64,000 bases of DNA. Origin: Parasphingorhabdus cellanae. GTDB taxonomy: Bacteria; Pseudomonadota; Alphaproteobacteria; Sphingomonadales; Sphingomonadaceae. Location of the stretch: contig NZ_CP071794.1 in NCBI RefSeq assembly GCF_017498565.1, forward strand, positions 2,780,001 through 2,844,000, written 5' to 3'. Made by a program: the position numbers and the translations under genes. Positions 16,984 to 26,002 of this stretch are shown in pieces (position 1 is the first letter of the stretch; each line of letters starts with the position of its first letter). Below the pieces are notes generated by a model. That model saw only the letters and a list, made by a program, of their open reading frames with translations. It was not told where the DNA came from and ran no database searches.

Positions 16984-18045
16984 GTGAAAAGATTGATTGT
17001 GTGCTGCGACGGTACTTGGGAAGGTCTGGATAATGACTGGCCCACCAACGTTCAGCGAATTGCCCAATTCCTGTTACCTTCAGATCAAAATGGCATCGCC
17101 CAGACGCTCTATTATGACCCGGGCATTGGTATGAAAAACGCAGTCGATCGCATTGCCGGGGGTGCCTTTGGTGCGGGTCTCGATCTGCAGATATTGGAAG
17201 CCTATAGCTTTTTGAGCATGAACTTTGAAGCCGGTGATGAAATCTATCTTTTCGGTTTCAGTCGCGGGGCGTATTCGGTGCGTAGCCTCGCGGGGCTTAT
17301 TCGATGCTGCGGTATTGTGAAACGCCGCAAGATAAGAACCATTTCTCGCGCCATGGAACTTTACCGCGATCGCGAAATCAAACCCGACCATGATGAATGT
17401 GTAACGTTTCGCAATTCCAATTCCATTTTGGAAGACAACGCCCCGCCACAGATTTGCTTTTTGGGATGCTGGGATACTGTTGGCGCATTGGGAATTCCCG
17501 ATGCTATTCCGATGCTTCCTGTGGACAACCGGTTTGATCGCAAATATGAATTTCACGACACCCAACTCGGTTCGCACATTAAAAATGCCCGTCACGCTGT
17601 GGCCATTGATGAACATCGCCGCGTATTTGATGTTACATCGATGCAGCAACCCGATAGTAGTCATGATCAAAAAGTGCTGAAAGAACGCTGGTTTCCCGGC
17701 AATCATGGGGGCGTCGGTGGCGGCGTGCGCGATTTACGGCAATGTTCGGATGGACCATTATTGTGGATGATGGAAGAAGCCAAGCATTTCGATCTGGCGT
17801 TCAATGAAAGCGATGTCGGGAAATATACCGAAAGCGATCCTCTCATTGATCTGCCGGCTAAAGAACGCCGGCTATTTGGACTACTTGGCAAATCTTTCGA
17901 TCGACATGGGCCTGTTCGAACTATGGATGTTTCACCCGAAGCGCATCATCGGTGGAATGAGATTGAGAGCTACAATCCCAAGACCCTCCATCGCGTCTAT
18001 CCGCCCAAGGGACAGAAACAACAGTCGACTGCTTCTGCCCATTGA
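16984..18045 (+). CDS. DUF2235-family alpha/beta hydrolase (phospholipase-like)
   Basis: A 353-residue DUF2235 protein, the family that includes Tle1-type phospholipase effectors but also many stand-alone cytoplasmic proteins. I chose GTG 16984 since GGAG (16972-16975) is 8 bases upstream and the conserved opening KRLIVCCDGTWEG follows. The nucleophile motif is GFSRGA (about residues 92-97), with DTVGALGIP and DEHRRVF downstream as in the family. No signal peptide and no type VI secretion gene nearby, so an intracellular esterase role is more likely than effector. Its transcript and the convergent receptor transcript meet at the hairpin at 18082-18109. Confidence 0.88.
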   Translation: MKRLIVCCDGTWEGLDNDWPTNVQRIAQFLLPSDQNGIAQTLYYDPGIGMKNAVDRIAGGAFGAGLDLQILEAYSFLSMNFEAGDEIYLFGFSRGAYSVRSLAGLIRCCGIVKRRKIRTISRAMELYRDREIKPDHDECVTFRNSNSILEDNAPPQICFLGCWDTVGALGIPDAIPMLPVDNRFDRKYEFHDTQLGSHIKNARHAVAIDEHRRVFDVTSMQQPDSSHDQKVLKERWFPGNHGGVGGGVRDLRQCSDGPLLWMMEEAKHFDLAFNESDVGKYTESDPLIDLPAKERRLFGLLGKSFDRHGPVRTMDVSPEAHHRWNEIESYNPKTLHRVYPPKGQKQQSTASAH

Positions 18046-18075
18046 TGAGGATAGGATCCTACAATCTGTATAGTC

Positions 18076-18109
18076 AAAAAAGACCGGAATGGTTTGAGCC
18101 ATTCCGGTC
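18076..18109 (-). terminator. Terminator between DUF2235 gene and convergent TonB receptor gene
   Basis: A perfect 11-bp stem (18082-18092 with 18099-18109, 6-nt loop). On the minus strand it is followed by TTTTTT (complement of 18076-18081), so it chiefly serves the receptor gene; on the plus strand the T content is weaker. Confidence 0.88.
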
Positions 18110-18133
18110 ATATTTGATCAACGGGAGAGCTGA

Positions 18134-20677
18134 TCAGAACTTGAAAGCAGCTTCGACAAATACTTGACGACCGCGATTTTGTGTCACGACACGATCATCT
18201 CCACCGCCGGTGGGTCGGCCTAGCACATTGCCGGCGTCCAGAAACGGCCGGTCACCCACTGTATTCGCCCAGATTTCGTCGGTGAGGTTGACGCCAATAA
18301 GCGACAATTTCCATTTTGCTTCCGGATCGCCGACCGAGACTGAGGCGTCGAGAGACACATATTCGTCTTGGACGAAATCAGCGAAATTGTTGTTACCGGC
18401 GAAATAGGAACCACTATATGATGCGTTGCCATTAAGGCCAAATTCCAGTGCATCACCCACAGGGATTACCCAATCGAACGCGATATTGCCCGACCATTTC
18501 GGGGCACGAGCGGCCCGGCGACCATCGATGTCAATATCATCCGCGTTTCCGCCAACCCCGTCCGGCCCAGGATCTGCAAGAAATGTATCGGTAAATTTGG
18601 CGTCGGTATATCCAAAGGCTCCGGACAGGTTCAGTCCTTCAAGCGGTGTCCGCCAAGACCAGTCGACATCAAAGCCTTGGGTAGTCAGTTCGCCGGCATT
18701 GACGGTCAGGAAACGGGTATTGGCTCCATCAAAATTCTGAACCTGTAAGTCATCGAATACGTAATAATAAATTGACGTATTCACCCTCAACGCGCCGCCG
18801 CCTAATAATGCTTTCATCCCGACTTCGCCGCCTTTGGCGGTCTCGGAATCGTAAACGATTGAACTAAGTGCCGCTTCCCGCGCTGCTTCCGGATCGGGGA
18901 ATAATGCGGGGAACATCTCAGCAAAGCCGGGAACGACCAATTGAACCGAAGCGGTTGGCAAAATGCTATTGTCTATACCGCCTGATTTAAAGCCGGTTTT
19001 ATAGGAAGCATAGAAATTGAGATCAGGCGTTGCCTGATATTTCAAAGTGACTTCTGGCGAAATATTGCTGTCAGAAAATTTGATCGGGCCGGTGTTAAAA
19101 CCTTCCGGAACAACCAGTCCCAATCCGCCAACGATCGGGTTCAGAAATGACAATGCATTGTGAACAAAAGGAAAGTTTGATCGATGTGTTTTCTGCTCGT
19201 CCGTCCAGCGTACACCGCCGGAAAGTTCCAATTGATCCGTAATATCCAGGGTTCCGCTGGCAAAGAAGGACAACGCCTCACTTTTTGTCGTCCGTTGCGC
19301 TACCCAGTCATAGGTAATTCCTCGTGAATCAGGGAACAGGAAAGTGCCGAGAAAAGCGTTTTGTGACGTTTCCAGAGGCTGTTTCCTGCTTTCCCAGAAG
19401 CCGCCAACCACAAAGTTGAACATGCCATCAAAGTCACTGGCCAGTCTTATTTCCTGCGTAAATTGCTCCAAAGCATCGGAGAAAGGCGCAGGAGCACCAC
19501 CTGGCAAGCCATCGGCACGAACGCCTACATAGCTGAAGTGATCAAGATGCTCATTCTCAAGGTCAAGATAGCCGCTGACCGTTGACAATGTGAGGGTGTC
19601 GGAAATGTCGAGGTCCATCGCCAGTCGAGCGAAGAATGTCGTCGTCTCATTATAAGATTGGCCAACATACCGATCTGCGCCCGTCGTTCCAGGTGCGATT
19701 ACCAGCAGATCAGGATTGCCATCGGGATGTGGGTATAGGCCGTCTTGAATGTCGCAAGTCGAGTTTGATTCAAAGAAAGTACCTGTGAGCGCAAAAAAAA
19801 CAGGGTCAGCTACACCGTTCGCGCCGCAGTCTATGTCGGAATGGCCCAGCAGGCTGTCGCCTTCGTTGCGATTATAATTGACCTTCAGGTTGGCCGAGAA
19901 ATCGTCGGTCGGATCCCATTGCAGCGTCACGCGGCCAACAATATTTTCCAGTCCCTTGCCCGAATTTGCGAACACCGATGGCGTACCTGCCTCCAGTTCC
20001 ACATATTTCTCGATATTCTGATATTGGCCCGCGACCCTGATCCCCAACGTATCGTTGAGTGGTCCCGAAATATAGCCACCGATGGTGGTACCATTTTCCT
20101 CAAATTCCTGAGAAACCTTTACACCGGCTTCCCAATCCGGCGTCGGATTGGCTGATCGAACAGAGAAGACCCCGGCGGTCGCGCTTTTGCCAAAGAACAA
20201 CGATTGCGGGCCTTTCAAAACATCAATCTGTTCGACATCGAAAAACGACGCTTGAACCAAACGCATCGTGCTCACTTGTACACCATCAAAGTCAAATGCT
20301 ACAGCCGAGTCAAAAGCTGCCGAAATATTGGTCGTACCAACACCTCTTAGACTGATCTGACCGCCGGCGCCTGAACCACCTACTTGAACGTTAAGCGCAG
20401 GAACTCGGCTCACGACATCCGCGACTTCGTTGACCTGAAATTTGTCGAGCGTGTCGCCGCCAATAGCAGTGACCGTTACCGGTACTTCCTGTAGAGACTC
20501 AGTCTGTTTCCGCGCCGTCACAGTAATAATGTTATTTTCGTCCAGCTCTTCGGAATCCTGCGCGATGGCCGGTGTTGCGAAGCACGAAATGGCTAAGGTG
20601 GCGGCGGTTCCCAGCAAAATTGCTTTTACGGATTTTACAGAGATCTCGGATTCATCGCGTTTTGCATGTATGTTCAT
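18134..20677 (-). CDS. TonB-dependent receptor
   Basis: Outer-membrane active transporter of about 847 residues. Start at ATG (complement of 20675-20677) because GGGAGAGAGCC directly precedes it; the frame is open 36 codons further upstream but without an SD. Signal peptide to about residue 40 (ATPAIAQ), TonB-box region NIITVTARKQ, plug with GQISLRGVGT and VLKGPQSLFFGKSATAG, barrel ending VFVEAAFKF. This is the common sphingomonad class with no STN domain. No transport or catabolic genes flank it, so the substrate is unknown; the LuxR-type regulator upstream on the same strand could be its regulator. Confidence 0.93.
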   Translation of the reverse strand: MNIHAKRDESEISVKSVKAILLGTAATLAISCFATPAIAQDSEELDENNIITVTARKQTESLQEVPVTVTAIGGDTLDKFQVNEVADVVSRVPALNVQVGGSGAGGQISLRGVGTTNISAAFDSAVAFDFDGVQVSTMRLVQASFFDVEQIDVLKGPQSLFFGKSATAGVFSVRSANPTPDWEAGVKVSQEFEENGTTIGGYISGPLNDTLGIRVAGQYQNIEKYVELEAGTPSVFANSGKGLENIVGRVTLQWDPTDDFSANLKVNYNRNEGDSLLGHSDIDCGANGVADPVFFALTGTFFESNSTCDIQDGLYPHPDGNPDLLVIAPGTTGADRYVGQSYNETTTFFARLAMDLDISDTLTLSTVSGYLDLENEHLDHFSYVGVRADGLPGGAPAPFSDALEQFTQEIRLASDFDGMFNFVVGGFWESRKQPLETSQNAFLGTFLFPDSRGITYDWVAQRTTKSEALSFFASGTLDITDQLELSGGVRWTDEQKTHRSNFPFVHNALSFLNPIVGGLGLVVPEGFNTGPIKFSDSNISPEVTLKYQATPDLNFYASYKTGFKSGGIDNSILPTASVQLVVPGFAEMFPALFPDPEAAREAALSSIVYDSETAKGGEVGMKALLGGGALRVNTSIYYYVFDDLQVQNFDGANTRFLTVNAGELTTQGFDVDWSWRTPLEGLNLSGAFGYTDAKFTDTFLADPGPDGVGGNADDIDIDGRRAARAPKWSGNIAFDWVIPVGDALEFGLNGNASYSGSYFAGNNNFADFVQDEYVSLDASVSVGDPEAKWKLSLIGVNLTDEIWANTVGDRPFLDAGNVLGRPTGGGDDRVVTQNRGRQVFVEAAFKF

Positions 20678-20938
20678 GGCTCTCTCCCAGTCCAGTCCAT
20701 CATTTTTGTGACAAACTTTTGTTATTCGCTGGTTTGCCCAGCATTGTTGTAAGGAGAGATTGACGCGGGTTGCTTGCTTACTCAACTGGCCAAAAGGTCA
20801 AGAAAGCTACACTGAAAGAAATATTATTATATAAAATGATTGCCCTATAACACAATATATCACCGAAAATGCTTTGACGCGATGGGCCTGCGCAAGGCCT
20901 CGGTTTTATGGATACCTGAGTTCCGAAGATCCCTCAGT

Positions 20939-21829
20939 CTAATGGTGACTATTGCCCAAATAACCCAGTTGGGTCGCTTTGAAAACGGTCTGGGTCCGGT
21001 TAACCGATTCCAGTTTTTCGCCAGCTCGGCCAATATGATAGCGCACTGTTGATCGACAAACAGAAATTATCTCACCGATCTCTTCATCCGTTTTGCCGAT
21101 GGAAGCCCATCGGATGCATTCCGCTTCGCGCTTGGACAAACCACAATCTGACGGGATGTGCTTTGATTTCCGGGATAGCGATATGTAGCCTGAGATAATC
21201 CGGCGAGTGAGCGTGCCTAGCAAGTTGCCATATTTGGCAAATTCCGTGGAAAAACTATCGGCAGATGCATATGTGGCCGGAAAACTATTTGCCGACACCT
21301 GACCAAAGGGCAAATGCACCGGTACGACAATTAACGCGTGATATCGGCCTTTCAGCTGAGCGAAATAATTGTGCAAATCAATATCGTCCAAGAAACCATT
21401 GGGCGCGTGACCATGAAAGCCATATTTGTCGCACCAGAACGGTTCGCTTTCATATCGGCAAGCGCGGGGAATTGCACAATGCAAGGCATATTGGGAGTCT
21501 TTCCACCAACGCTCGGTTTTTTTAACCCAGCCAAATATATCTGAGTTCAGACAATTACCGTCGGCATCCGCCATCGGTTTTCCCGACGATATGTCCGCGC
21601 AAAGAGTAACCCTGAAACCCCGTTTTTGCGCTATATTTTGCAGGTTAATAGCCGCTTGTCGGATATCTTCCGGTTTTCGAATGGAAACGCGTTCGAGCAA
21701 CACTTCCAGGTCGCTGTCGCTCTCAAACTGATGTGTTTCCGCTAGCGCATTTGCCACCTGAAATTCCTCTCCCGAAGAAAGAAGACCGCATAAGGGTTTT
21801 GCCCCTTTTTCGATCAATATCTCTATCAA
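20939..21829 (-). CDS. LuxR-family transcriptional regulator (two-domain, solo)
   Basis: A 296-residue regulator with a C-terminal LuxR helix-turn-helix (about residues 220-285: GLSKREAECIRWASIGKTDEEIG then CRSTVRYHIGRAGEKL) and an N-terminal region that by length and pattern (WWKDSQYALHCAIPRACRYES, FGQVSANSFPATY) could be an autoinducer-binding-like sensor domain. No acyl-homoserine-lactone synthase gene lies in the window, so it would be a LuxR solo. It ends 261 bp upstream of the receptor gene on the same strand and starts 24 bp after the small LuxR gene, with which it may be co-transcribed. Confidence 0.85.
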   Translation of the reverse strand: MIEILIEKGAKPLCGLLSSGEEFQVANALAETHQFESDSDLEVLLERVSIRKPEDIRQAAINLQNIAQKRGFRVTLCADISSGKPMADADGNCLNSDIFGWVKKTERWWKDSQYALHCAIPRACRYESEPFWCDKYGFHGHAPNGFLDDIDLHNYFAQLKGRYHALIVVPVHLPFGQVSANSFPATYASADSFSTEFAKYGNLLGTLTRRIISGYISLSRKSKHIPSDCGLSKREAECIRWASIGKTDEEIGEIISVCRSTVRYHIGRAGEKLESVNRTQTVFKATQLGYLGNSHH

Positions 21830-21853
21830 CAGAGCGCTTTTTCAGTCGAAAAA

Positions 21854-22147
21854 TCAACTCTCAATAGTGGCAAGGCCATCGTCAGAACTCATCCTGAATA
21901 TACCGCGATCGTCATTACTGTTGACTGTCAACAGTCCTGCTTTGACCGCACAAGCGACCATGTGGGTCCGATTTCTTGCGCGCAGCTTCAGCCTTGCACT
22001 TTCAACATGCCGATCGACGGTGCGCGGCGATATGTCGATATGGCGAGCGACTTCCTTTGCGGATAGCCCCAGCGTAACATATTCCAGTATCTCTATCTCT
22101 CTGTTGGTGAGCATCGGATCATTTATCAATGTAAGTAACTGTCCCAT
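21854..22147 (-). CDS. Single-domain LuxR-type HTH regulator
   Basis: A 97-residue protein that is almost only a LuxR DNA-binding domain (LTNREIEILEYVTLGLSAKE through RTVDRHVESARLKL, residues about 13-62). There is no receiver or ligand-binding domain, so it may act constitutively or as a dimerisation partner. It is a close paralogue of the protein encoded at 27250-27522, sharing KEVA-HIDI-PRTVDRHVE and ARNRTHMVACAV-like blocks. It is upstream of the larger LuxR gene on the same strand. Confidence 0.82.
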   Translation of the reverse strand: MGQLLTLINDPMLTNREIEILEYVTLGLSAKEVARHIDISPRTVDRHVESARLKLRARNRTHMVACAVKAGLLTVNSNDDRGIFRMSSDDGLATIES

Positions 22148-22210
22148 TATAAGGTTTATCCTTTCGAAAATCTGCGCGGGGGCAATGCAGCAGAATTGAA
22201 TCTACTTTTG

Positions 22211-22240
22211 AAAATGGGGGCTGCACTTTCGCGCAGCCCC
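22211..22240 (-). terminator. Intrinsic terminator of the UrrA-like small gene
   Basis: GGGGCTGC (22217-22224) / GCAGCCCC (22233-22240) with an 8-nt loop; on the minus strand it is followed by CATTTT (A run at 22211-22214). Placed between the UrrA-like gene and the small LuxR gene. Confidence 0.7.
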
Positions 22241-22327
22241 AAGTTGGCAAGAGAAAATATTGAGGATATTTTTCCTTGCGGGAGGTCGTCGGGTCGTGTG
22301 GGTCGTGTAATAAATTGAAACTCAGTG

Positions 22328-22654
22328 TTAAGGCCGTGCATCGGCGTTTAAGGCGAGAATCTTCCGTTCAAGATTTTGCAGCGCATTTGCCTTTGTCTCG
22401 TTGACACCGTCGCTGATCTCGCGTCTCAAAGTTTCGGCAGCGATGCCGGGCAGTGAACATAGATTTTTCGCGAGAGCGAGATCCAAATCATCATGGTGAA
22501 CAAATTGGGTCTTGAATTTAGCGCCTTTTGCATTGGCAACAAACGGCATGACAGCAACCAAAGCTGTCACAATCATTGCTGTCGTCAGAACGGTGCTGCC
22601 GATAAGCGATCCTTGCCTCCTTCGTCGCTTAAACATATAATTCGGGGGAAACAT
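22328..22654 (-). CDS. Small exported protein, UrrA-like
   Basis: A 108-residue protein with a basic N terminus (KRRRRQG), one hydrophobic segment ending VANAKG (about residues 18-43, signal peptide or anchor), and a mature part with the pattern VHHDDLDLALAKNL, reminiscent of the UrrA family of small secreted sphingomonad proteins, whose function is not known to me. ATG is preceded by GGAGTAAATA (SD spacing 6). A terminator follows at 22211-22240. Family assignment is tentative. Confidence 0.6.
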   Translation of the reverse strand: MFPPNYMFKRRRRQGSLIGSTVLTTAMIVTALVAVMPFVANAKGAKFKTQFVHHDDLDLALAKNLCSLPGIAAETLRREISDGVNETKANALQNLERKILALNADARP

Positions 22655-22903
22655 TATTTACTCCTTCTATGTTTTCGATAGCTGAATGGGTGTTCAACAA
22701 GCGCGCCCCCAATGGTACCATTGCGTGTCACTCAGCATGTTAACCAGCATGTCATTTCCGTTGTTTTTTTCATTTTCAGTATTAAACAGTAGCGCTGCAG
22801 ATCGCCGGGCCGTGAATTATTGGCCCACCACTGGAAATGCCGATGGCCGCCGGTTGCAAATATAAGACGAAATAAATCTCGGGGGCGAGTAAGCGGAGCG
22901 ACT

Positions 22904-24295
22904 ATGAAAGACCTGGAAATCGAAGTGCTCGGCGGCTTGTCCGTGCGCTGCGAAGGTCATCCCGTGAAATTGCCCGCTTCACGCAAGGCGCGCGCAATGC
23001 TGGCGTTTCTTCTATTGACGGGAAAACCACAGCATCGCGAAAGGTTGTGTGACCTCTTTTGGGAGGGGCCCGATGACCCCAGAGGTGCGCTCAGATCAGC
23101 TCTTTGGAAATTGCGCAGGTTGCTCAATGAGCCAGAAGCAGAACGGATCGTGGCCGACCGAGAAACCGTTCGCTTCGAGCCGGTTTCCGTTCAGATCGAC
23201 TATAAAAATTTGACGGAACGAGCCGAGCGCCAGCTAGAGCTCGCTGGTCAGGAATTTGCAGATGTTCGTGCAGCTCTAGACCAACCTCTGTTAGCTGGGC
23301 TCGATCTGCCAGATCATGATCATTATCAAGCCTGGCTCACGGCGATGAGAGAGGAAGCAGAAGCGTTGCGCGCTCGTCTCATGCCGGACTTGGGGGCCAG
23401 GACTGGCTCGCGGCTCGACAGAACCGGCCAGCTTCACTTGGCGCGGCAAAAAATCGGTTTTGCTCATACCAAAGGCGGGACTCGTATCGCATGGGCTCGT
23501 ATTGGATCCGGGCCGCCATTGCTAAAAGCGGCCAATTGGCTGAATCATCTCGAGTTGGATTGGGATAGCGAAGTCTGGTCACCATTGTTTCAAGAGCTAG
23601 CACGCGATCATACTCTTATCCGTTACGATGGCCGAGGCAACGGGATGTCCGATTGGGAGGTGGCTAATCTAAAATTCGACTCATTCGTAACCGATCTCGA
23701 AGGCGTTGTGGCACAAAGCGGCATCGATCGTTTTCCTTTGCTGGGTATATCACAAGGCGCTGCGGTCGCGATCGAATATGCCGCACGAAACCCTGACCGT
23801 GTCAGCCATCTGATCTTATGGGGCGGCTATGCGGCGGGTTGGCGGGTTGATGATGAAAGTACTGAGTCGAGAGCCGAACGAGAAGCACTAATCACGCTGG
23901 TAGCAAATGGTTGGGGACGCGATGATGCCAGCTATCGCAACCTGTTTTCCCGGGCGCTCATCCCTGGCGCGACGGAAGCGGAGAGAACAGCGTTTGATGA
24001 ATTTCAAAGGAAAACCGTATCGGCCGCCAATGCTGCCCGTTTCTTGGAAACCTTTGCGGATATTGATGTGCGCCATCGTCTTGACGCGATCCAATGTCGA
24101 ACCTTAGTGATGCACGCCCGAGGGGACCAACGCGTTCCGGTTGCCAAGGGGGCCGAACTTGCCAGCGGGATTAGCGGCGCAGAGTTTGTTACGCTGCCGA
24201 CCGATAATCATCTGCTGCTGGGCCGAGAGCATAGCTCCGAATTGTTTGTTGCCCATGTTCGCCAGTTTTTGTCGGATCAGGCGGGCACGGCGTAA
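22904..24295 (+). CDS. SARP-like DNA-binding domain fused to alpha/beta hydrolase
   Basis: A 463-residue fusion. Residues 1-95 look like the winged-helix part of SARP/OmpR-type activators (EIEVLGGLSVRCEGHPVKLP, then KARAMLAFLLLTG and WEGPDDPRGALRSALWKLRRLL). A helical linker of about 85 residues follows. Residues about 190-460 are an alpha/beta hydrolase with nucleophile GISQGAA, acidic ARGDQRVP and His in TDNHLLLG. ATG 22904 has GGAG 6 bases upstream. The hydrolase may act as a ligand sensor or retain enzyme activity; all three catalytic residues appear present. Flanked by its own terminator, so it is a single-gene unit. Confidence 0.82.
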   Translation: MKDLEIEVLGGLSVRCEGHPVKLPASRKARAMLAFLLLTGKPQHRERLCDLFWEGPDDPRGALRSALWKLRRLLNEPEAERIVADRETVRFEPVSVQIDYKNLTERAERQLELAGQEFADVRAALDQPLLAGLDLPDHDHYQAWLTAMREEAEALRARLMPDLGARTGSRLDRTGQLHLARQKIGFAHTKGGTRIAWARIGSGPPLLKAANWLNHLELDWDSEVWSPLFQELARDHTLIRYDGRGNGMSDWEVANLKFDSFVTDLEGVVAQSGIDRFPLLGISQGAAVAIEYAARNPDRVSHLILWGGYAAGWRVDDESTESRAEREALITLVANGWGRDDASYRNLFSRALIPGATEAERTAFDEFQRKTVSAANAARFLETFADIDVRHRLDAIQCRTLVMHARGDQRVPVAKGAELASGISGAEFVTLPTDNHLLLGREHSSELFVAHVRQFLSDQAGTA

Positions 24296-24303
24296 ACAGA
24301 AAG

Positions 24304-24339
24304 AAGGGGCCAGCTCGCTATGTTAACTTGGCCCCTTTT
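24304..24339. terminator. Bidirectional terminator between convergent genes
   Basis: AAGGGGCCA (24304-24312) / TGGCCCCTT (24329-24337) with TTTT on the plus strand and a T-rich tail on the minus strand. It serves both the SARP-hydrolase gene and the outer-membrane protein gene. Confidence 0.8.
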
Positions 24340-24355
24340 GTACTGATTTTCGCGA

Positions 24356-25969
24356 TTAAAAGCGGAACGGTATGCGCGCGACGATGCTGACATCCGGTGC
24401 ATCCTCGGTCACACCAAATTGGAAACCGAGGTTCAGCGATTGCTTTTGGCTGAGGCGATAAGACATGCCGAAGTTGAGCGATCCGACCTGGATGTCATTG
24501 CTTTCCTGCAACGTGTCGCCGAGCTGGGTTTTGGTCGAGAATATGTAATTATGACGATAGCCTAGCGAAAAGGAAAAGCGCGGATTAAGCGCAAAGCCAA
24601 AGCCGACGCTGGCGTTGATGGCGTCACCAGGATCAACCTTGCCGACCAAGACATCGCCGACGACCTTGTTGATGTTACGCTCGATATTCCACAAATAGCC
24701 AGTGCCGCCATAGATCACGACCGGGTCGGAAGGGAGCAGGAAGCTGAGGCTGGGCTGCACGCCCCAAAAGCCGGAACCGGTGGCCAGACCGGTTGCCACA
24801 CCAAATTCGTCAAACGGAATTTCATAGGGGCTGGTTCCGGTATCGGTCTTGACGCGCAGGCCGGCGACCCAGATCGGGCTTTGTGGTTTGGGCCGGTTCA
24901 ATTGATAGCGCAGCGAGATTTCCGCGTCACCAATGCCGGTTTCTTCGAGACCAACTTCGCGGGTAATCTGTTCGTCGCGCTGCTGGACAACCTGTATCCT
25001 GTCCTTGCGATAGAGCGCGGGTATGCGACCCTCGATTTCAAGCCGGTTGGTCAGGCCATAGCGCATGGCAAAAGTTCCGATAATGGTATCGCGGTCCGCG
25101 TCACTGGCTTCAATCGCGCCAATTTGAATGCCGGGGATCAACTCAATCCCGCGAAAGACGAGCCGGTTGGTGGAGGATCTGGTATATTCGATCGATGGAT
25201 CGAGCACGAACTGCCCGCGCGGTGTCAGCACGCCTTGTCCCTCTGGCACGGCTTCGACCTTTTGTTCGATATTATTCGCCGCTGGTGGTGCCTCGCCAAC
25301 CGGGCCATCCGGCATGGTCAGCTCGTCATCCGGTGATGTGCCGATTTGCACCGATGCGGTTTCGACCTGGCTGGGCTGAATGCCGGCTGCGCGCATTTGC
25401 GACAGGGCAAAAGGGGTTTCGACCGGCACGGCTGCACGCACCAGTTGATTGTGCAATTCCAGTTGCTTGATCTTGTCATTCTGCGACTGGATCAGCGCAT
25501 TCTGGCTGGCGATCAGCGCTTTCTGTTCCGACAACTCCGATTGGATCGCCTGCAAGGCAGCAGTGATATTGGTTGTTTCCTGATCAGTGACTTTTGCCGC
25601 GGGCTTTTGGGCTGACGCTTGCATTGCCGGTTGTTCTATTGGTGGCTTTTCGGCTTGCGCGATTTCGATCGGCGCCTTCGCAGCCAATGGGGGATTGGCC
25701 GGCGGTTGTTCGATCGGCGCGACGGTCAGCGTGGTTGGAAGTTTCTCTGGCTCCCGCTGCTGCTTTACGACGGGCGATTGCAGCGCCTTTAATCGAGCGA
25801 GGATCCGGGCCGATTCTGCTTCGGCTTCGGCAGCGGTTAACGGGGGTGCAGGGCGCACCTGGTCCGTTGCGGTTTCGTCATCCGTGGCCGCCGAGGCTGA
25901 TCCGCCATAAAAGGCGGCGACAGGAAGGGCGATAAAGGCGGTTAGGGGGATTAAACGTTGGCTAGTCAT
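24356..25969 (-). CDS. Outer-membrane beta-barrel with N-terminal coiled coil (FapF-like architecture)
   Basis: A 537-residue exported protein: signal peptide to about residue 27 (SASAATDD), a Pro/Glu/Ala-rich linker (about 40-125), a coiled-coil heptad stretch (ALQAIQSELSEQKALIASQN, about 133-175), another linker, then a beta-barrel from about residue 245 to the end, with DPSIEYTRSSTNRLVFRG and a terminal ARIPFRF. The barrel resembles the transporter family often labelled MetA-pathway/phenol-degradation. Periplasmic coiled coil plus barrel is also the layout of FapF, the amyloid-exporting pore. With the C39 peptidase cluster 8 kb away this is a plausible partner, but the link is inference. 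Confidence 0.75.
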   Translation of the reverse strand: MTSQRLIPLTAFIALPVAAFYGGSASAATDDETATDQVRPAPPLTAAEAEAESARILARLKALQSPVVKQQREPEKLPTTLTVAPIEQPPANPPLAAKAPIEIAQAEKPPIEQPAMQASAQKPAAKVTDQETTNITAALQAIQSELSEQKALIASQNALIQSQNDKIKQLELHNQLVRAAVPVETPFALSQMRAAGIQPSQVETASVQIGTSPDDELTMPDGPVGEAPPAANNIEQKVEAVPEGQGVLTPRGQFVLDPSIEYTRSSTNRLVFRGIELIPGIQIGAIEASDADRDTIIGTFAMRYGLTNRLEIEGRIPALYRKDRIQVVQQRDEQITREVGLEETGIGDAEISLRYQLNRPKPQSPIWVAGLRVKTDTGTSPYEIPFDEFGVATGLATGSGFWGVQPSLSFLLPSDPVVIYGGTGYLWNIERNINKVVGDVLVGKVDPGDAINASVGFGFALNPRFSFSLGYRHNYIFSTKTQLGDTLQESNDIQVGSLNFGMSYRLSQKQSLNLGFQFGVTEDAPDVSIVARIPFRF

Positions 25970-26002
25970 GGGTTTTCTCCGGACATGCTAGGCATGTGCA
26001 TT

